A stretch of DNA of 42,138 nucleotides. Source: Spirogloea muscicola (Eukaryota; Streptophyta; Zygnematophyceae; Spirogloeales; Spirogloeaceae). Of the stretch, positions 1 to 11,472 are shown piece by piece (position 1 is the first letter of the stretch; each line of letters begins with the position of its first letter). The notes below the pieces were generated by a model. It searched no databases. It was not told the DNA's origin and saw only the letters and a program-made list of their open reading frames with translations. The stretch covers positions 1,324,687-1,366,824 of the forward strand of contig WELB01000005.1 in the NCBI GenBank assembly GCA_009602725.1. The letters run 5' to 3'. The position numbers and the translations under genes were made by a program.

Positions 1-22
1 GGCGGCGGCGGCGGCGGCGGCT

Positions 23-50
<28 letters not shown>
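1..50. repeat. GGC triplet tract at window edge
   Basis: Near-perfect GGC repeat with one CTG interruption. It lies upstream of the first visible exon of the TXNDC9-like gene, in an intron or 5' region. The window also ends in the same kind of tract, which suggests the assembly breaks at these repeats. Confidence 0.9.
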
Positions 51-53
<3 letters not shown>

Positions 54-124
54 AAGCTCTGGCTCAGGTGTTAAGTCGACTTTAGGTCGGCTGACGACGG
101 CCTTGCCGGCGTCGCCGTGGCCAG

Positions 125-600
125 GTCGTGGACCGGCACCTGGCGGAGCTGGCGGCGCGCCACCTGGAGACGCGCTTCGTGAGGCTGGACGCGGAGAAGA
201 GCCCCTTCCTGGCGGAGCGCCTCCGCATCTTCATGCTGCCCACCATCGCCGTCGTCCTCGACGGCAAGGCCGTCGACTACATCGTGAGCCGCCACCGGCA
301 AACAATGCCGCACAGATGATTCGTTCCTTATTGGGTCACGGGTTCATAGTTTCCTTTGCGTCTGACAATGCACATGCACTTACGCACGCCTTAGCTGTAT
401 GATTGCTCCTCCAGGTGGGTTTCGACGAGCTTGGTGGCAAGGACGACTTCTGCACGGAGGTTCTGGAGCAGCGGCTGTGCAAGGCCGGCGCCATCTTCAG
501 CGAGGACGTGTTCGATGTCCACCGAGCGGACCCGGCTCCCTTGGCCTCGCGCAGCGTGCGGCAGGCGGCTCAGTCGGACAGCGATGAGGACTTTGACTGA
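125..600 (+). CDS. TXNDC9: TXNDC9/PLP3-like thioredoxin-domain protein, C-terminal part
   Basis: Phosducin-like thioredoxin-fold protein of the TXNDC9 (PLP3) family, which in other eukaryotes works with the cytosolic chaperonin CCT in tubulin and actin folding. Two exons are visible: 125-283 and 415-600, with a GT-AG intron at 284-414. The first carries the family core (VDRHLAELAARHLETRF, then EKSPFLAERLRI, then LPTIAVVLDGK). The second carries VGFDELGGKDDF and an acidic end, SDSDEDFD, before the TGA at 598-600. Exon 125-283 starts after an acceptor CAG and is in phase 0, so the N-terminal helical part lies in exons before the window or hidden in the first 120 bases. No CxxC redox motif lies in the visible part, as is normal for this family. 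The gene is truncated only by the window edge and looks intact otherwise. Confidence 0.9.
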
Positions 601-2096
601 TACTCTGCTGCTTCCTCTCGTCGTCGTTATACCTCCTCCGCCCAGCCGTGTGCAATGGCCTTCAACGCACGATCCTCGGCAAATTGTCAATATTGACACG
701 GGTACTGAGGTAGAGTGCTTCATGGTGCAAGGAACCTTCGAAGCGATAGTCCACGTTGTAGATAGCCAGTCGCACCCTTCAACGATCTGGGGGAAATGCG
801 AATTGGTCGCTCCAACCCAGTTGCATCAAATGGGCTGCTGTTTGAGCTTGCAAAGACCTTTCCCATCAACTCATTGTTGCCAACTGGCAATGCCTCTGCA
901 TATGGCGGCCTCGTGGAAATATTGTCAAGCCCTCCTAAAAGACCCTCAAGATGTATGATGCTATGTTACAGGAGGCAAGGTCACCGACATCTGCTAGCAC
1001 GTCAAGGGCAAGCCGGCTTCTCTCTAACATAGGAAGCAGTCTGATAGTCGCACATCTCAAGGGCAGGAATTGAGGCATAAAGAGACCAGCAATGTAGAGC
1101 AGGCGGATAAGGGAGCACGCTACTGAATAGGGGAGCATCGGAGCAAGGGAAAGCGAAAGCCGTGAATAATTTTGGACTATACCAAGAAGTAGGCCATTGT
1201 ATGGCGTTCCCACTGAATGTATAGTTTCTCGGCGACTGCTAAAGGGGGGAAGATAAATTACTGCAAGCTGCAACTCACGCGGCCTGGCAGCTCGGTATGA
1301 CATTATCAAGGTGGGCTGCACTAGAGGAGAGACAGCAAGGGTGACCGGACAAGTGAAGCCGCGAGGCGAAGGTGGACTCATATCCACTGACAATGAGAGT
1401 GGACTGTGGTCAAGTGCCCCAGCTCAATCCTCAGCATCTGTCTTCTTGCCCAGAATCGCTGTCTCTACATTCCGCAGAGTTCGCATTGTGGAGTTCGTCG
1501 ACCTGCTGGCAACGTCACATGCAGACAGCGGTCTTCTGTCAAAGTTTGAATTGAAGGGGACGCGTTTAAGAGTACTGGTTTGGCTATTTCTTGCACAGGC
1601 ATCTACCTTGTCTCTGCATCCTTGCAACACCGAAGCGAAGTACAACATCGAAAAGGTGCCAAGTTCAAGCTGGGAAAATGCCAGGCTTACCCCCTTACCT
1701 GGTACCGCCATGTCGCGGCAACAGCCGTGCAACCTCCACGGAGCCACGTGGTGGGCCAAAGCAGCAACAGAGGAGGCGCTGCACACGGTGCGTCAAGGTC
1801 AATCTAAGAGCAGCACTACATGCAGCAGTGCCGCCCAATACGTGGAGACCACTGGTATGGCTATATTGGACGGTCAGCAATCATAAACACAACTCCTTCC
1901 TTTCTGTTATTAGTCTGTTCGTTGTGACAAGCTTGGCAGGGCCTCCACAGGGAAACTCCCCAGCCTTGCAGCCACAAGAGCGACCAAACCCCTTACCTGG
2001 GAGTTGTCACTCAAAAGAAGCTGCATGCCCCCGCAATTGCAGAAAGCGACTAACTGCTAAGAAAGAAATCTGGTCCTGAACTGTGATAAGCACGGT
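601..2096. other. Convergent intergenic region, no gene recognised
   Basis: About 1.5 kb between the stop codons of the TXNDC9-like gene (+) and the LRR gene (-). Several open frames exist on both strands, but none gives a recognisable domain, a run of spliceable exons or a kinase motif. It presumably holds 3' UTRs. I checked the minus strand for a kinase domain continuing the LRR gene and found no HRD or DFG-type motif. Confidence 0.5.
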
Positions 2097-5000
2097 CTAA
2101 GGGCAGGTGCCAACCTTCGTCCTCCTGACACCACATATGGCGACCAGCAACACCACTGCAAACACCACAACCCCTGCAATAATTGCTGCCATTGGGATGT
2201 CTCCAGCAGATGCTCCGCTTAGCACAAAGGTCGAGCACTTCTGGTCGAGTGGTGGACCGCAGAGCCCAGCATTGCCTGCAAAGCCTGAGGCAGGCAATGC
2301 GGCCAGCGCTGATGGTATCTCTCCTCTAAGGTTGTTGTATGAGACATTGAACCACTCAGAGCCATGCTGGAGGTTCCATGAAGCTGTTTAAGAACAAAGA
2401 ATTATTTGAGTCACTAATTTAGGGGGTAAACATCTAACCCTAATCACAGCTGCATGCACAAAGGCTCCAGGGCTGAGATGCTGCTCGTCTGTTACCGCCT
2501 GCCTTGTTGTTCTTCTTACTTCGAGATTTCAAGCTATCATGCTTCAGAAGTGACAATGTTGACCAGCAAGAACCCATGGCAGTGGAGGTCACAACACCTA
2601 GGACGCTTCTCCGAAGGCATGACTTCGAGATACTCCACCACAATGAATTGCCTGACTAGCCAGAGAGAAGAGCAAGCAAAATGCTCCAAAGTAGAAGGGT
2701 TGACCTGGTATGTTGCCCGTCAGCATGTTGTGCGCTAAATCAAGTGCTTTCAGATTTGGAAGCTCTCCCAAAGCCTCAGGGATGGCACCAGTCAGCTTGT
2801 TGTCATTCAATTGCAGGCCAGTGAGGCGGGTAAGCTTGCCAAGCTCTTGGGGTACCTCACCTGTCAACTGATTTCTGTCAAGGTATATGTACTCAAGGGA
2901 GTCGATGTAACCAAGATTAGGTGGTATGTCACCTGTGCACACAAAAGCACTTATTATCAGGCCACCATATTCCTGACTCAATGGAGGAATTCTAGTAACT
3001 TGCTCATCATCAGGTGTTTAGCTGTGGAGCTTTGTTCCACATTGCTGCTAGTGCTGCATTTCAGGTCTGGTCATAGGCCAGTAGCTACATGTTGGATACA
3101 TGGGGCCTGGGAAGCATACCTGAAAGCTCGTTGTCAGAGAGCTGGAGGTCAACCAAGCTCTTGAGGCGGCCAAATTCTTCAGGTATGCTTCCCGAGAGCT
3201 TGTTTGAATAAAGATAGAGCAAGCTCAATTCTGCGCAATTGGCCAACTCCGAAGGAATCGGCCCACTCAAGTGGTTGCTGCCAATCTCAAGCAACCTGAG
3301 TGCAGCAATGTTCCCCAGCTCTCTTGGAATGCGTCCTGCCGACAATATACAATTGCCAAAATGCATTTGCTTAGATATCACTATGAAGAGTAGCAAAGGA
3401 AAGCTGAGTGAAAGTCAGGGGGGGACGGATACAAGAGAGACCAGACTCTGTGCAATTTCAGGATCCGACAGCACAGAAAGGTAGTGCTGCTATGACACCT
3501 GTGAGCTCGTTGACAGATAGATAAAGAGTGTCAAGCTGAGTTAAGCGTCCCAGCGACCGGGGTATTTCACCAGCTATCTGGTTGTAGCTGAACAGCAGCA
3601 TGTCAAACTCTCAAAAGGTAGCTTGTAATGCAACAAGCTCTTACACATGGAAGGAGCAACTAAAGCACAGCCTCAGCAGCATTGCAGATCTGTTGTGTGT
3701 GCACCTAAGATACAAGCCAAGCATCAGAATCTTGAAGTGATGTAGCTGATACGTCAAACAGCTTTCCTTCACTAGTGCTTCCTATCAGTGGTCAACCTAC
3801 CTCAGGCGGATATCACTAAGACTCATGCTGTTTCCAAGCTCTGGAGGAAGTTCACCGCTTAAGCTGTTATTGAACAGGAGCAGAGTGTGGAGCGAGTTGC
3901 ATCTTGCAAGCTCAGGGGGTATGGTCCCGGAGAGCTGATTGGAGCTGAGGTCCAGAAGATTCAGCGCCCCTAACTTTCCCAGCTGATTCAGTACAGCCAC
4001 AAATGACAATTTGAGTGCTCAGGAATAATGCAGAGAACTCAGGCTTCCAATATGGCACCTACAAAGAGCTTGATATTGTCAGTGATCAGCATTGGTTGAC
4101 TTTGCAGCTGAATCACAGGTCTCAATCCCTGTGTTTCCCACAAGTAAAATATGCAATTTCCAACATTTTGTAGAATGTAACAAGCAGCGCAAACGTGGAT
4201 CAGAATCAATTCTGCAGTGAAATTCCGACGAGCTTACAACTGGGGGTATTGGCCCAGTGAGCCGATTGTTGGCTGCTGACAAAATCTCCAGATTGTGTAG
4301 ATGGCTTAGCTCAAGTGGAATGGACCCAGTCAGAAGATTTCCATCCAAGTGCAAATACTGCAGTCTCATCAGACTACCTAAGCTTGGTGGTATTTCTCCT
4401 CCCAAAAGATTTTGCGTAACTTGGAAGTCTTCAAGATTCTCACACTGACTCAAAGAGCTAGGTATACTACCTGCAGCCAAAAATGACACACGCATTGTTA
4501 GGACTTGCTCGCAGCTGATCAGCACGACTGAACATATTGTAATCGCCACTCCTTACGTATTGCAGTCACTGAGCAGTTGCCTATCTCAAATTGCCAATCT
4601 CACATACCGGTCAGCTGGTTTCCTGCAAGATATAAGACTTTCAGCTGGTTGAGGTTCTCAATATTCTCAGGAATCTCTCCAGTGAGGTAGTTCATCTGCA
4701 ACTCTAAGTCCTCCAATTCCACGCATTCAAATAGCTCTGCACAGCCTCAGATGTCCACTAGTCATGCAATGAGCTGCTCCTCCAAGCAGAGGGCAGGTGT
4801 GCAAGGAAAGACGGACTCAGGCAATATTTCTGCGCTTCACTGAAGCAAGGGTCATGACTGGAGTTTATATGCTCCTCACTCACCGATCGGTATGTTGCCT
4901 GTCAGCTGATTTCGCCAGAGGAGGAGGCTTTTCAAATCCTGCAGCTGCCCAAGCTCCACAGGTATCTCTCCCTCCAGATCGTTTGTGTCAAGGTCGAGGT

Positions 5001-6714
5001 GGAGAAGGCTGTGACAATTACCCAACTCGGGAGGGATATAGCCTGATTGGAAGAATCCACAATGCAACCGTGCTTGTTGTATGATGGGAAAGTTGCAACA
5101 AGTCACATGAGTTTGTAACAAGATCAGACAGGACATGAACAAGTGGCATGGTAATTGAAGCAAATAGAACTTGTCCACCGTGTAATCAAGGAGAGTGATC
5201 TGTACCACTGAGCTGGTTGGTGTGAAGGTAAAGAGCCTTCATTTTATGCAGATCTCCCAGCTCCTTTGGTATTGTCCCTGTCAGGTTGTTCAGAGATAAT
5301 TGCAGCTCCTGCTTGCCACAATACAATCAAGATTGTCATCAGCTGCCCAACATGCGCCAGGTTGAGGCGCAGTGACAACTGTCAGCAAAGAAGACAAAGA
5401 CCTGGATGGCAGGATGCCATACAAAATGGCAGTGGCATGCGCCAGCATGATTGCAAAAAGCAACTCAGATGGCCGTCAGTAATGACCTCAAGGTTATGGA
5501 GCCGGCCTAGCTCCTTGGGTATATTTCCGACCAAGCTATTGTTCTGCATGAACAAGTAGGTCAACCTCAAAAGGCTTGACAATGAAGCAGGAATAGTTCC
5601 TCCCAGAAAATTGTCACCGAGATAGAGCCTCTTCATGCGCGTACAACCTCCTAGTGAGTGCGGTATTCCCCCTGCTCACAGGAAAGGTGTGCTTCAGTGC
5701 CAGCCCAACCAACCTGTGAAAGATGTATGCTAGACTGATTGCACTGCCACTAAAGTCTTGCAAACTTGCTTCAACTGATACTTGGAGAGCAAACCAGCAA
5801 GGGACACACGAGGAGAAAGAATGATTGAACTTGCCCTGAAATTTGTTATTCTGGAGTACCAGATACTGTAACTCGCTGAGGTGGCCAAAGCTGGCAGGTA
5901 TTACACCCCCGAGGGAGTTGTTTGCCAGGTTCAGACTCTGCAGCGTAGTAAGCTCCCCAATCCTCGGTGATATGCTGCATAGACCCAATCAAGATCATGC
6001 TAAGAGTGCTTACGGATGGAACATAGTTGCAAATCAGGCATTGCAGTGCTCCTCATCAGGAACTAATAATTTGTCAAAAATGATATCGGGTGCAAGCTCT
6101 AGGGCAACTTCATGCACACGGACAGTGAGCACTGTGCATTCACAGACCTCCCTTCGAGGTCTGCACTATTGAGGTCAATCTTGACGACCTGCCCATGACG
6201 ATTGCACGTTATGCCAAACCACCTGCCAAATGCCGCGCAGGCGAGGGACCATACTCAGAGGCAAGTGTCCATTGTGGTAACTTATTGAGGAGCATTGCAG
6301 TAGTGTTGTTCTGTATGCATGATGTTCCAGACAGCTCAAGAGCTGCACATGTGCTAGGTCCAGCACATTCAAAAGCGATCCTCCTTTCTATCAAGGACGA
6401 CAACTCACGGGGGTGTGCAGGGGCTCGAAGCCGACTCTGTCCAGTCATCGAGTAGGCCTGGCGGACTCTTCAGGGTCCGCTGCAAGAGCGCACGGGCGAA
6501 CATGGTTGATCAGCCTCCGGCACACGTCCATCAAGACGAGCTTGCAAGTATGGAGGACGCCATACTAGCAAGCGCCCTGTCCGTTGTTCACCTTGACCTC
6601 GAGCAGGACGATGCCGTCGGGCGTGAGGCCGTGCATGCAGGGCCACAAGGAGCAGCAGCATGCGGCGGCCAGCAGGATGGCCGCCGCTGCACGGAGGCCC
6701 CGCGCGGGCCTCAT
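2097..6714 (-). CDS. Leucine-rich-repeat receptor-like protein with single C-terminal TM
   Basis: Cell-surface LRR protein of plant receptor-like type. Exons (reverse strand): 6592-6714, 6409-6479, 6148-6222, 5835-5974, 5487-5671, 5206-5308, 4884-5042, 4608-4736, 4238-4470, 3801-3982, 3499-3607, 3120-3335, 2705-2932, 2097-2383. Order: signal peptide (MRPARGLRAAAAILLAAACC), LRRNT-like cap (LLDDWTESASSPCTPPWFG with paired Cys), about two dozen 24-residue repeats (LxxLxLxxNxLxGxIP), C-terminal cap (NAGLCGPPLDQKC), TM helix (IIAGVVVFAVVLLVAI), and a tail of about ten residues. There is no kinase domain, so it is RLP-like and would need a partner to signal. Intron 4 fits only with a GC donor (5834). 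Between exons 10 and 11 the phases do not match and one repeat is incomplete, so either a short exon was missed or the gene is damaged. A broken paralogue lies just upstream. Confidence 0.85.
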
Positions 6715-6898
6715 CGCCGCGCCCGCAGCCGCGCGGCGGCTCTCACGGCCGCCCTCGCATTCGGGCGGCGACGCTTCGGAGATGTCGCGGCCAGACCGCC
6801 TCCGGCCGCCCCGGCGACCGGCGAGAGAAGAGGGGAGCTGCTCCTGGCGCGTCTCAGCTCTGCCTCCGGCGAAAGCGGCAGATTCCGCGGCTTGCTGA

Positions 6899-6941
6899 GC
6901 GGCGGCGGCGGCGGCGGCAGCGGCGGCGGCGGCGCGGCGGN
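6899..6941. repeat. GGC/GCC triplet tract with an N, 5' of LRR gene
   Basis: GGC repeat interrupted by AGC and GCG units and ending in an unresolved base at 6941. It lies about 190 bases upstream of the chosen ATG of the LRR gene, so it is probably in its 5' UTR or promoter. Confidence 0.85.
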
Positions 6942-7037
6942 GATCGCAATGGAACGGGCGCTCTTTTCCCCGCCGAGTGGATTTGGAGACGGACCGTTGA
7001 GCCCGGGAGGATGACAAATATCTGAGGGATGCCGGAT

Positions 7038-8285
7038 TATGGACAAGCGCGGCTGGGAGGGCTGGGAGCTCGGGGCCACGGAAAGAATAAGCGCCCCGCT
7101 AGGATCGGCGGCGCCCGCGGTCGGTCAGCTCGACGGGGAGGGAAGTCCCCATCGGGCGGCCGCTGCTAGCCCTGTGTCTTGGTTTGACCACCCGCAGAAA
7201 GAAGCAAGCGCGGCCAGATCAACTGGTGGCTGGGAGAGGCCAGCCCAAAGGAATGGACAAGGTCTGAAGGAGCCGGAGTGCTAAGGACTGAGACAGCAGC
7301 AAGCGAACTCTCAGAAACCTCTAGTCAGTAGATGCAGGTCTGAATAGCTAGCAGGCGGAAAGATGTCGCCCTAATGGAAGCCGGAGGCCGCCGCCAAAGC
7401 GCGGCCTGCGCGCAAGTGGACCGCGAAGGCAAGGGACCGCTGCAAAGAGATGGCCAAGCGCATCCGGAAGACTTGGGCGAAAGACTGTCTCGCTTTTAAC
7501 GTTCACATGCTCTTTGTGGACGGCGTGTAAGAAGAAGAGCTCTGCCGGAAAGATATGAGGCCTTTTGAGTTATATGCATTCTTTTTCTGGGCTGGCTATT
7601 CGGCAGCTAGTCTGTCGCATTTGAGGCTCCTCACTCGTAGCTTCTGAGTGGTCCATCCTCCACCCGTTCTGCCATAGCGTTTTAGGCTCCGACGGCTGGC
7701 TGGCTTTTCACAGCCCTTGCCCCCATTGAGAGTGCCACTTCTTCATGAGGCTCCGTCATTTGGCCCCTTCCCACCTTTGTCAATTCTTCTCGGGCTGGCT
7801 TTTCACAGCCCTTCCCCCCATTGTGAGAGCCACTTCTCTGTATGCACCTGGCTAATCACAGCCCATGCCTCGACTGGAAGAGTTCTCTTGCTAAGGCGCG
7901 CGATGCACATGGTATGCAAGGGAGGCCTATTCTAACCAATACACTGTTCAGGCAAAAGCTAGTGAAGAAAAGGAAGACTCCTCCAGCAGGGGGCGATGTG
8001 ATTGGCTAGTGCAAAACGTGGGGCTACAATAAACGAAGCCCTATGCTAAGGTGGCTAAGGTAACAGAGTGATGTTAGCACCCACGAGTAAGTAAAACAAT
8101 CTCGACAGGATAATTTGGGGAACAGGAGGACCTCCACGGGAAGGAGGCGGTGGCTGTGAAAGGCCAGCCCCAAAAGAGTGGACAACTTCAAGGAAGCTTA
8201 TTCACATAGTACAGTGCAGACAGCTGTTTCCTTTGTCATCTTCGTGCTCTCTCGTGTAAGACTTTGTCAGCACTCTTGCACAAAC
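7038..8285. repeat. Mosaic repeat block, copy 1 (left of LRR pseudogene)
   Basis: Non-coding block that recurs elsewhere in the window in the same orientation. 7040-7196 matches 10648-10805; 7197-7350 matches 34738-35010 in pieces; 7610-7720 resembles 35180-35235; 7905-8285 matches 11133-11472. Inside it are several hairpin cores of the form GGGCTGG(N5-8)CAGCCC, at about 7228-7246, 7589-7606, 7698-7716, 7792-7811, 7848-7864 and 8152-8170, in both orientations. No transposase or reverse-transcriptase frame is visible, so it is at most a non-autonomous element or a nest of short elements. Its right end abuts the truncated LRR copy at about 8285. Confidence 0.75.
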
Positions 8286-10612
8286 AGCTGTTTGAGTAGA
8301 GATAGAGCAGGCTCAGTTCTGCACAAGTCGCCAACTCTGAAGGAGTTGGCTCACTCAAATGGTTGCTGCCGATCTCAAGCAAGCTGGGTGCAGCAATGCT
8401 TCCTAGGTCTCGTAGAATCCGTCCTGCTAGCATGTTACAACTTCCACAATGCATTTGCTTAGATCCCATCATCTATCAACAGTAGCAAAGGAAAGGTGAG
8501 TGAAAGTCAGGGGTGAGGGACACAAGACAAGTCAGAGTCTGTGCACTTTCAGGATCCAACAGCTCAGAAAAGAGGACTTTCCCAATAGAGGGTGATGGCT
8601 GTGATTGGCCAGCCCAGAATGAATAAAGTTCGAAGGGGCCAGAAAAGCGCTGAAGCACACAGCAACTTAAGTGGCCGCCGGGTGCTCCATATCCCCTGCT
8701 GAGCAGCCGCGTAGAAAAGCACAGCACAGACAAGCAGTGCTGCTTTGATACCTGTGAGCACATCGACAGATAGATAGAGAGTGTCAAGGTCAGTCAAGCG
8801 TCCCAGCTACAAGGGAATGACACCAGCTATCTAGTTGTGACTGAACAGCAGCATGTCAAACTTTCAGAAGGTAGCTTCTTTTTGCGACAAGCTTTTACAC
8901 GTGAAAGGAGCAACTAAACCACAGCCTCAGCCTCGGATCTGTTGTGTGTGCACCTAAGTTGAGCTCAAGCAAAATAATTGAAGTGATGTAGCTGATAGGC
9001 TACAAACAGCTTCACTAGTGCTCCCTCTCAGTGGTCAACTTACCTCAGGCCGATATCAAAGAATGTTGCTGTATCCAAGCTCTGGAGCAAGTTCACCGCT
9101 TAAGCTGTTATTGAACAGGAGCAGAGTGTGGAGCGAGTTGCATCTTGCAAGCTCAGGGGGTATGGTCCCGGAGAGCTGATTGGAGCTGAGGTCCAGAAGA
9201 GTCAGCTGCCCTAGCTTTGCCAGCTGATGCAACACAGCCACAAATGACAAGTTAGGTGCTAAGGAATAATGCAGAGGGCTCAGGCTTCCAATATGGCACC
9301 TACAAAAAGCTTGATGATGTCAGTAATCAACATTGATTGACTGTGCAGCTGAGCCACAATCTTCCAATCCCTAGGATTCTCTCAAGTTAGTATGTCGTTT
9401 CCAACATTTGTAGAATGTGACAAGCAGCGCACATGTGGATCAACCTTTAAACACTGCAGTGGCAGTACGAGAAGCTTACAACTGGGGGTATGGGCCCGGT
9501 CAGCCGACTGTTGGCTGCTGACAGAATCTCCGGATTGTGTAGATTGCTTAGCTCAAGTGGAATGGACCCAGTCAGTTGATTCCCATCCAAGTGCAAGAAC
9601 TGCAGTCTCATCAGACCACCTAAGATTGGTGGTATTTCTCCTCCCAAGAGGTTTTGCGAAACTTGGAAATCTTCAAGATTCTCACACTGACTCAAAGAGC
9701 TGGGTATACCACCTGCAGCCAGCAATACACAACATTGTTAGGAATTGATCGCAAATCATCTCAACGTTTAGGTTACATTGTGGTCGCTAATCAGTTTGTA
9801 TTGCAGTCCCTGAGCAGTCTCACATACTAGTCAGCTTGCAGGTTTCCTGCAAGATATAAGACTCTCAGCTGATTGAGGTTCTTAATATCCTAAGGAATTT
9901 CTCCAGTGAGGTGATTCATCTGCAACTCCAAGTCCTCCAGTTCCACGCATTCAAATAGCTCTGCACAGCCTCACATGTCCACTTGTTTATGCACTGAGCT
10001 GCTCCGCCAAGCAGTGGGCAGGTATTTGAGGAAAGAGACGAAGTTCAGTCACTCTCTCTGCGTTTCAATGAAGCAAAGGGTCATGACTGATGTTGATATG
10101 CTCCTCACCAACCGGTATGCTGCCTGTCAGCTGATTTTGATAGAGAAGGAGGCTTCTCAGATTTTGCAGCTGCCCAAGCTCCACAGGTATCTCTCCCTCC
10201 AGATTGTCTGTGTCAAGGTCGAGGTGGCGAAGGCTGTGACAATGACCCAACTCGGAAGGTATGGAGCCTGATTGCAACAATGCAACCTTGCTTTTATGGT
10301 AGGAAGTTGCGACAAATCACGTGAAACCTTTGATAAGATCAGACAGGACACAAGCAAGCCGCATGGTGATTGAAGCGAATTGAGATTGTCCACCATATAA
10401 TCAAGGAGCCACTGTGATCTGTACCGCTGAGCTGTTGGTGTGAAGGTAAAGAGCCTTCATTTTATGCAGATCTCCCAGTCCCCTTGGTATTGTCCCTGTG
10501 AGGTTGTTCAGGGATAACTGCAGCTCCTGCTTGCCACAATTTAATCAAGAATGTCATCAGCTGCACAACATGCGCCAGGTGGATGCGCAGTGACAAATTT
10601 CAGCAAAGAAGA
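8286..10612 (-). pseudogene. Degenerate partial copy of the LRR receptor-like gene
   Basis: Introns and exons correspond to the LRR gene from the middle of its exon 12 (near 3187) to its intron 5 (near 5400). Introns are kept, so it is a DNA-level copy and not retroposed. Exon equivalents include 8286-8423, 8752-8860, one starting at 9223, and others near 9480-9712, 9825-9957, 10114-10274 and 10424-10536. Lesions: in-frame TAG at 8831-8833 and 8807-8809 (exon 11 copy), TAG at 9890-9892 (exon 8 copy), a one-base deletion in the exon 6 copy near 10430, and a changed exon 10 end after ELGYSNIL. Other exons stay open (for example the repeat LEIGSNHLS and the run LLDLSSNQLSGTIPPELARC). The signal peptide, first repeats, cap and TM are absent. 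Both ends abut copies of the same repeat block. It is very unlikely to make a functional protein. Confidence 0.85.
8566..8712. repeat. Short repeat inserted in an intron of the LRR pseudogene
   Basis: Extra sequence in the pseudogene intron between its exon 11 and 12 copies, absent from the matching intron of the intact gene (about 3380-3498). It matches about 35380-35530 of the third repeat copy, including GGCCAGAAAAGCGCTGAAGC. It contains one GGCTG...CAGCCC hairpin core at 8597-8615. It therefore landed after, or together with, the duplication. Confidence 0.7.
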
Positions 10613-10647
10613 CCTTGAAGATGACGCCTCAGCTGGATGCCGGGCTG

Positions 10648-11472
10648 CAGGCAAGCGCGGCTGGAAGGTGCCGGGAGCTCGGGGCAGCGGAAAGAATATG
10701 CGATCCGCTTGGATCGGCGGCGCCCGCGGTCAGCCCAACGGAGACGGAAGTCCCCGCCGGGCGGCCGGTGCTTGCCTCGTGCTCTTCGTTTGACCACCCG
10801 CGGAGGTTCGCAACAAACAGAGGTCACCGAGTGCTTCGTGGCCATTCCTTTGGGCTGGCCTCTCACAGCTACTGCTGTCACGTTGAAAGCGCTGTTTCTC
10901 TTCGTGACTGCTTGATTCTCTGTGTACTGTGTTCAGAGCTTTCTCTGCCCCCTTCGACCTTTGCTCATTCTTTAATTTGTTCTGGCTGGCCTCGCACAGC
11001 CACCGCCCTCTAATGAAGCGTCTTCTTCCGCAGAACGACAGTTGTCGCGCTTGAGTTGTTGGCTTGCCTCGTTTGGACGGCGTGCAAGTGAAAGAGCTCG
11101 TCCGGAAAGAGAGAAGGCGCGCTTTGCGCATCAAATGAAGGGGAGGCCGAAATAAGCCAATGCACTGTTCAGGCAAAAGCTAGTGAAAAGTGGGGCTACA
11201 TCAAACGAAGCGCTACTGCTAAGGTGGCTAAGGTAACAGTGTGACATCGGCACTCACGAGTGAGCATGTACAGATCCGACAAGCTAACTTAGGGGAGCCG
11301 GAGCAACGCCATAAAACGGAGGCGGTAGCTGTGAAAGGCCAGCCCCAAAAGAATGACAACTTCGAGGGAAATGCCTACTCACAGAGTGTTTGGCAGACAG
11401 CAAACGCTTTTTCCTGTCATCTTTAAGCTCTCCCTTGTTTGATACTTTGGCACCACTCTTGCAAAACGGCTG
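10648..11472. repeat. Mosaic repeat block, copy 2 (right of LRR pseudogene)
   Basis: Direct repeat of parts of 7038-8285: its start (10648-10805) matches 7040-7196 and its end (11133-11472) matches 7905-8285. It is shorter in the middle and lacks the piece found at 7197-7350. Hairpin cores lie at about 10852-10869, 10984-11001 and 11326-11345. No coding sequence is recognised. Confidence 0.75.

Noticed and set aside
935-1393. Long open frame on the minus strand (about 150 codons) between TXNDC9 and the LRR gene
   Set aside because: No recognisable domain, composition unlike the real exons, and no splice partners; likely chance.
1311-1886. Open frame of about 190 codons on the plus strand
   Set aside because: Starts at an arbitrary ATG, overlaps other open frames and resembles nothing I know.
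600-2096. A kinase domain continuing the LRR gene past its TM
   Set aside because: The frame stops at 2097-2099 shortly after the TM, and no kinase subdomain motif is visible on the minus strand downstream.
7038-11472. LTR retrotransposon with the two repeat blocks as LTRs and the LRR copy inside
   Set aside because: The inner copy keeps introns, there is no gag/pol, and the blocks differ in internal content; simple LTRs do not fit.
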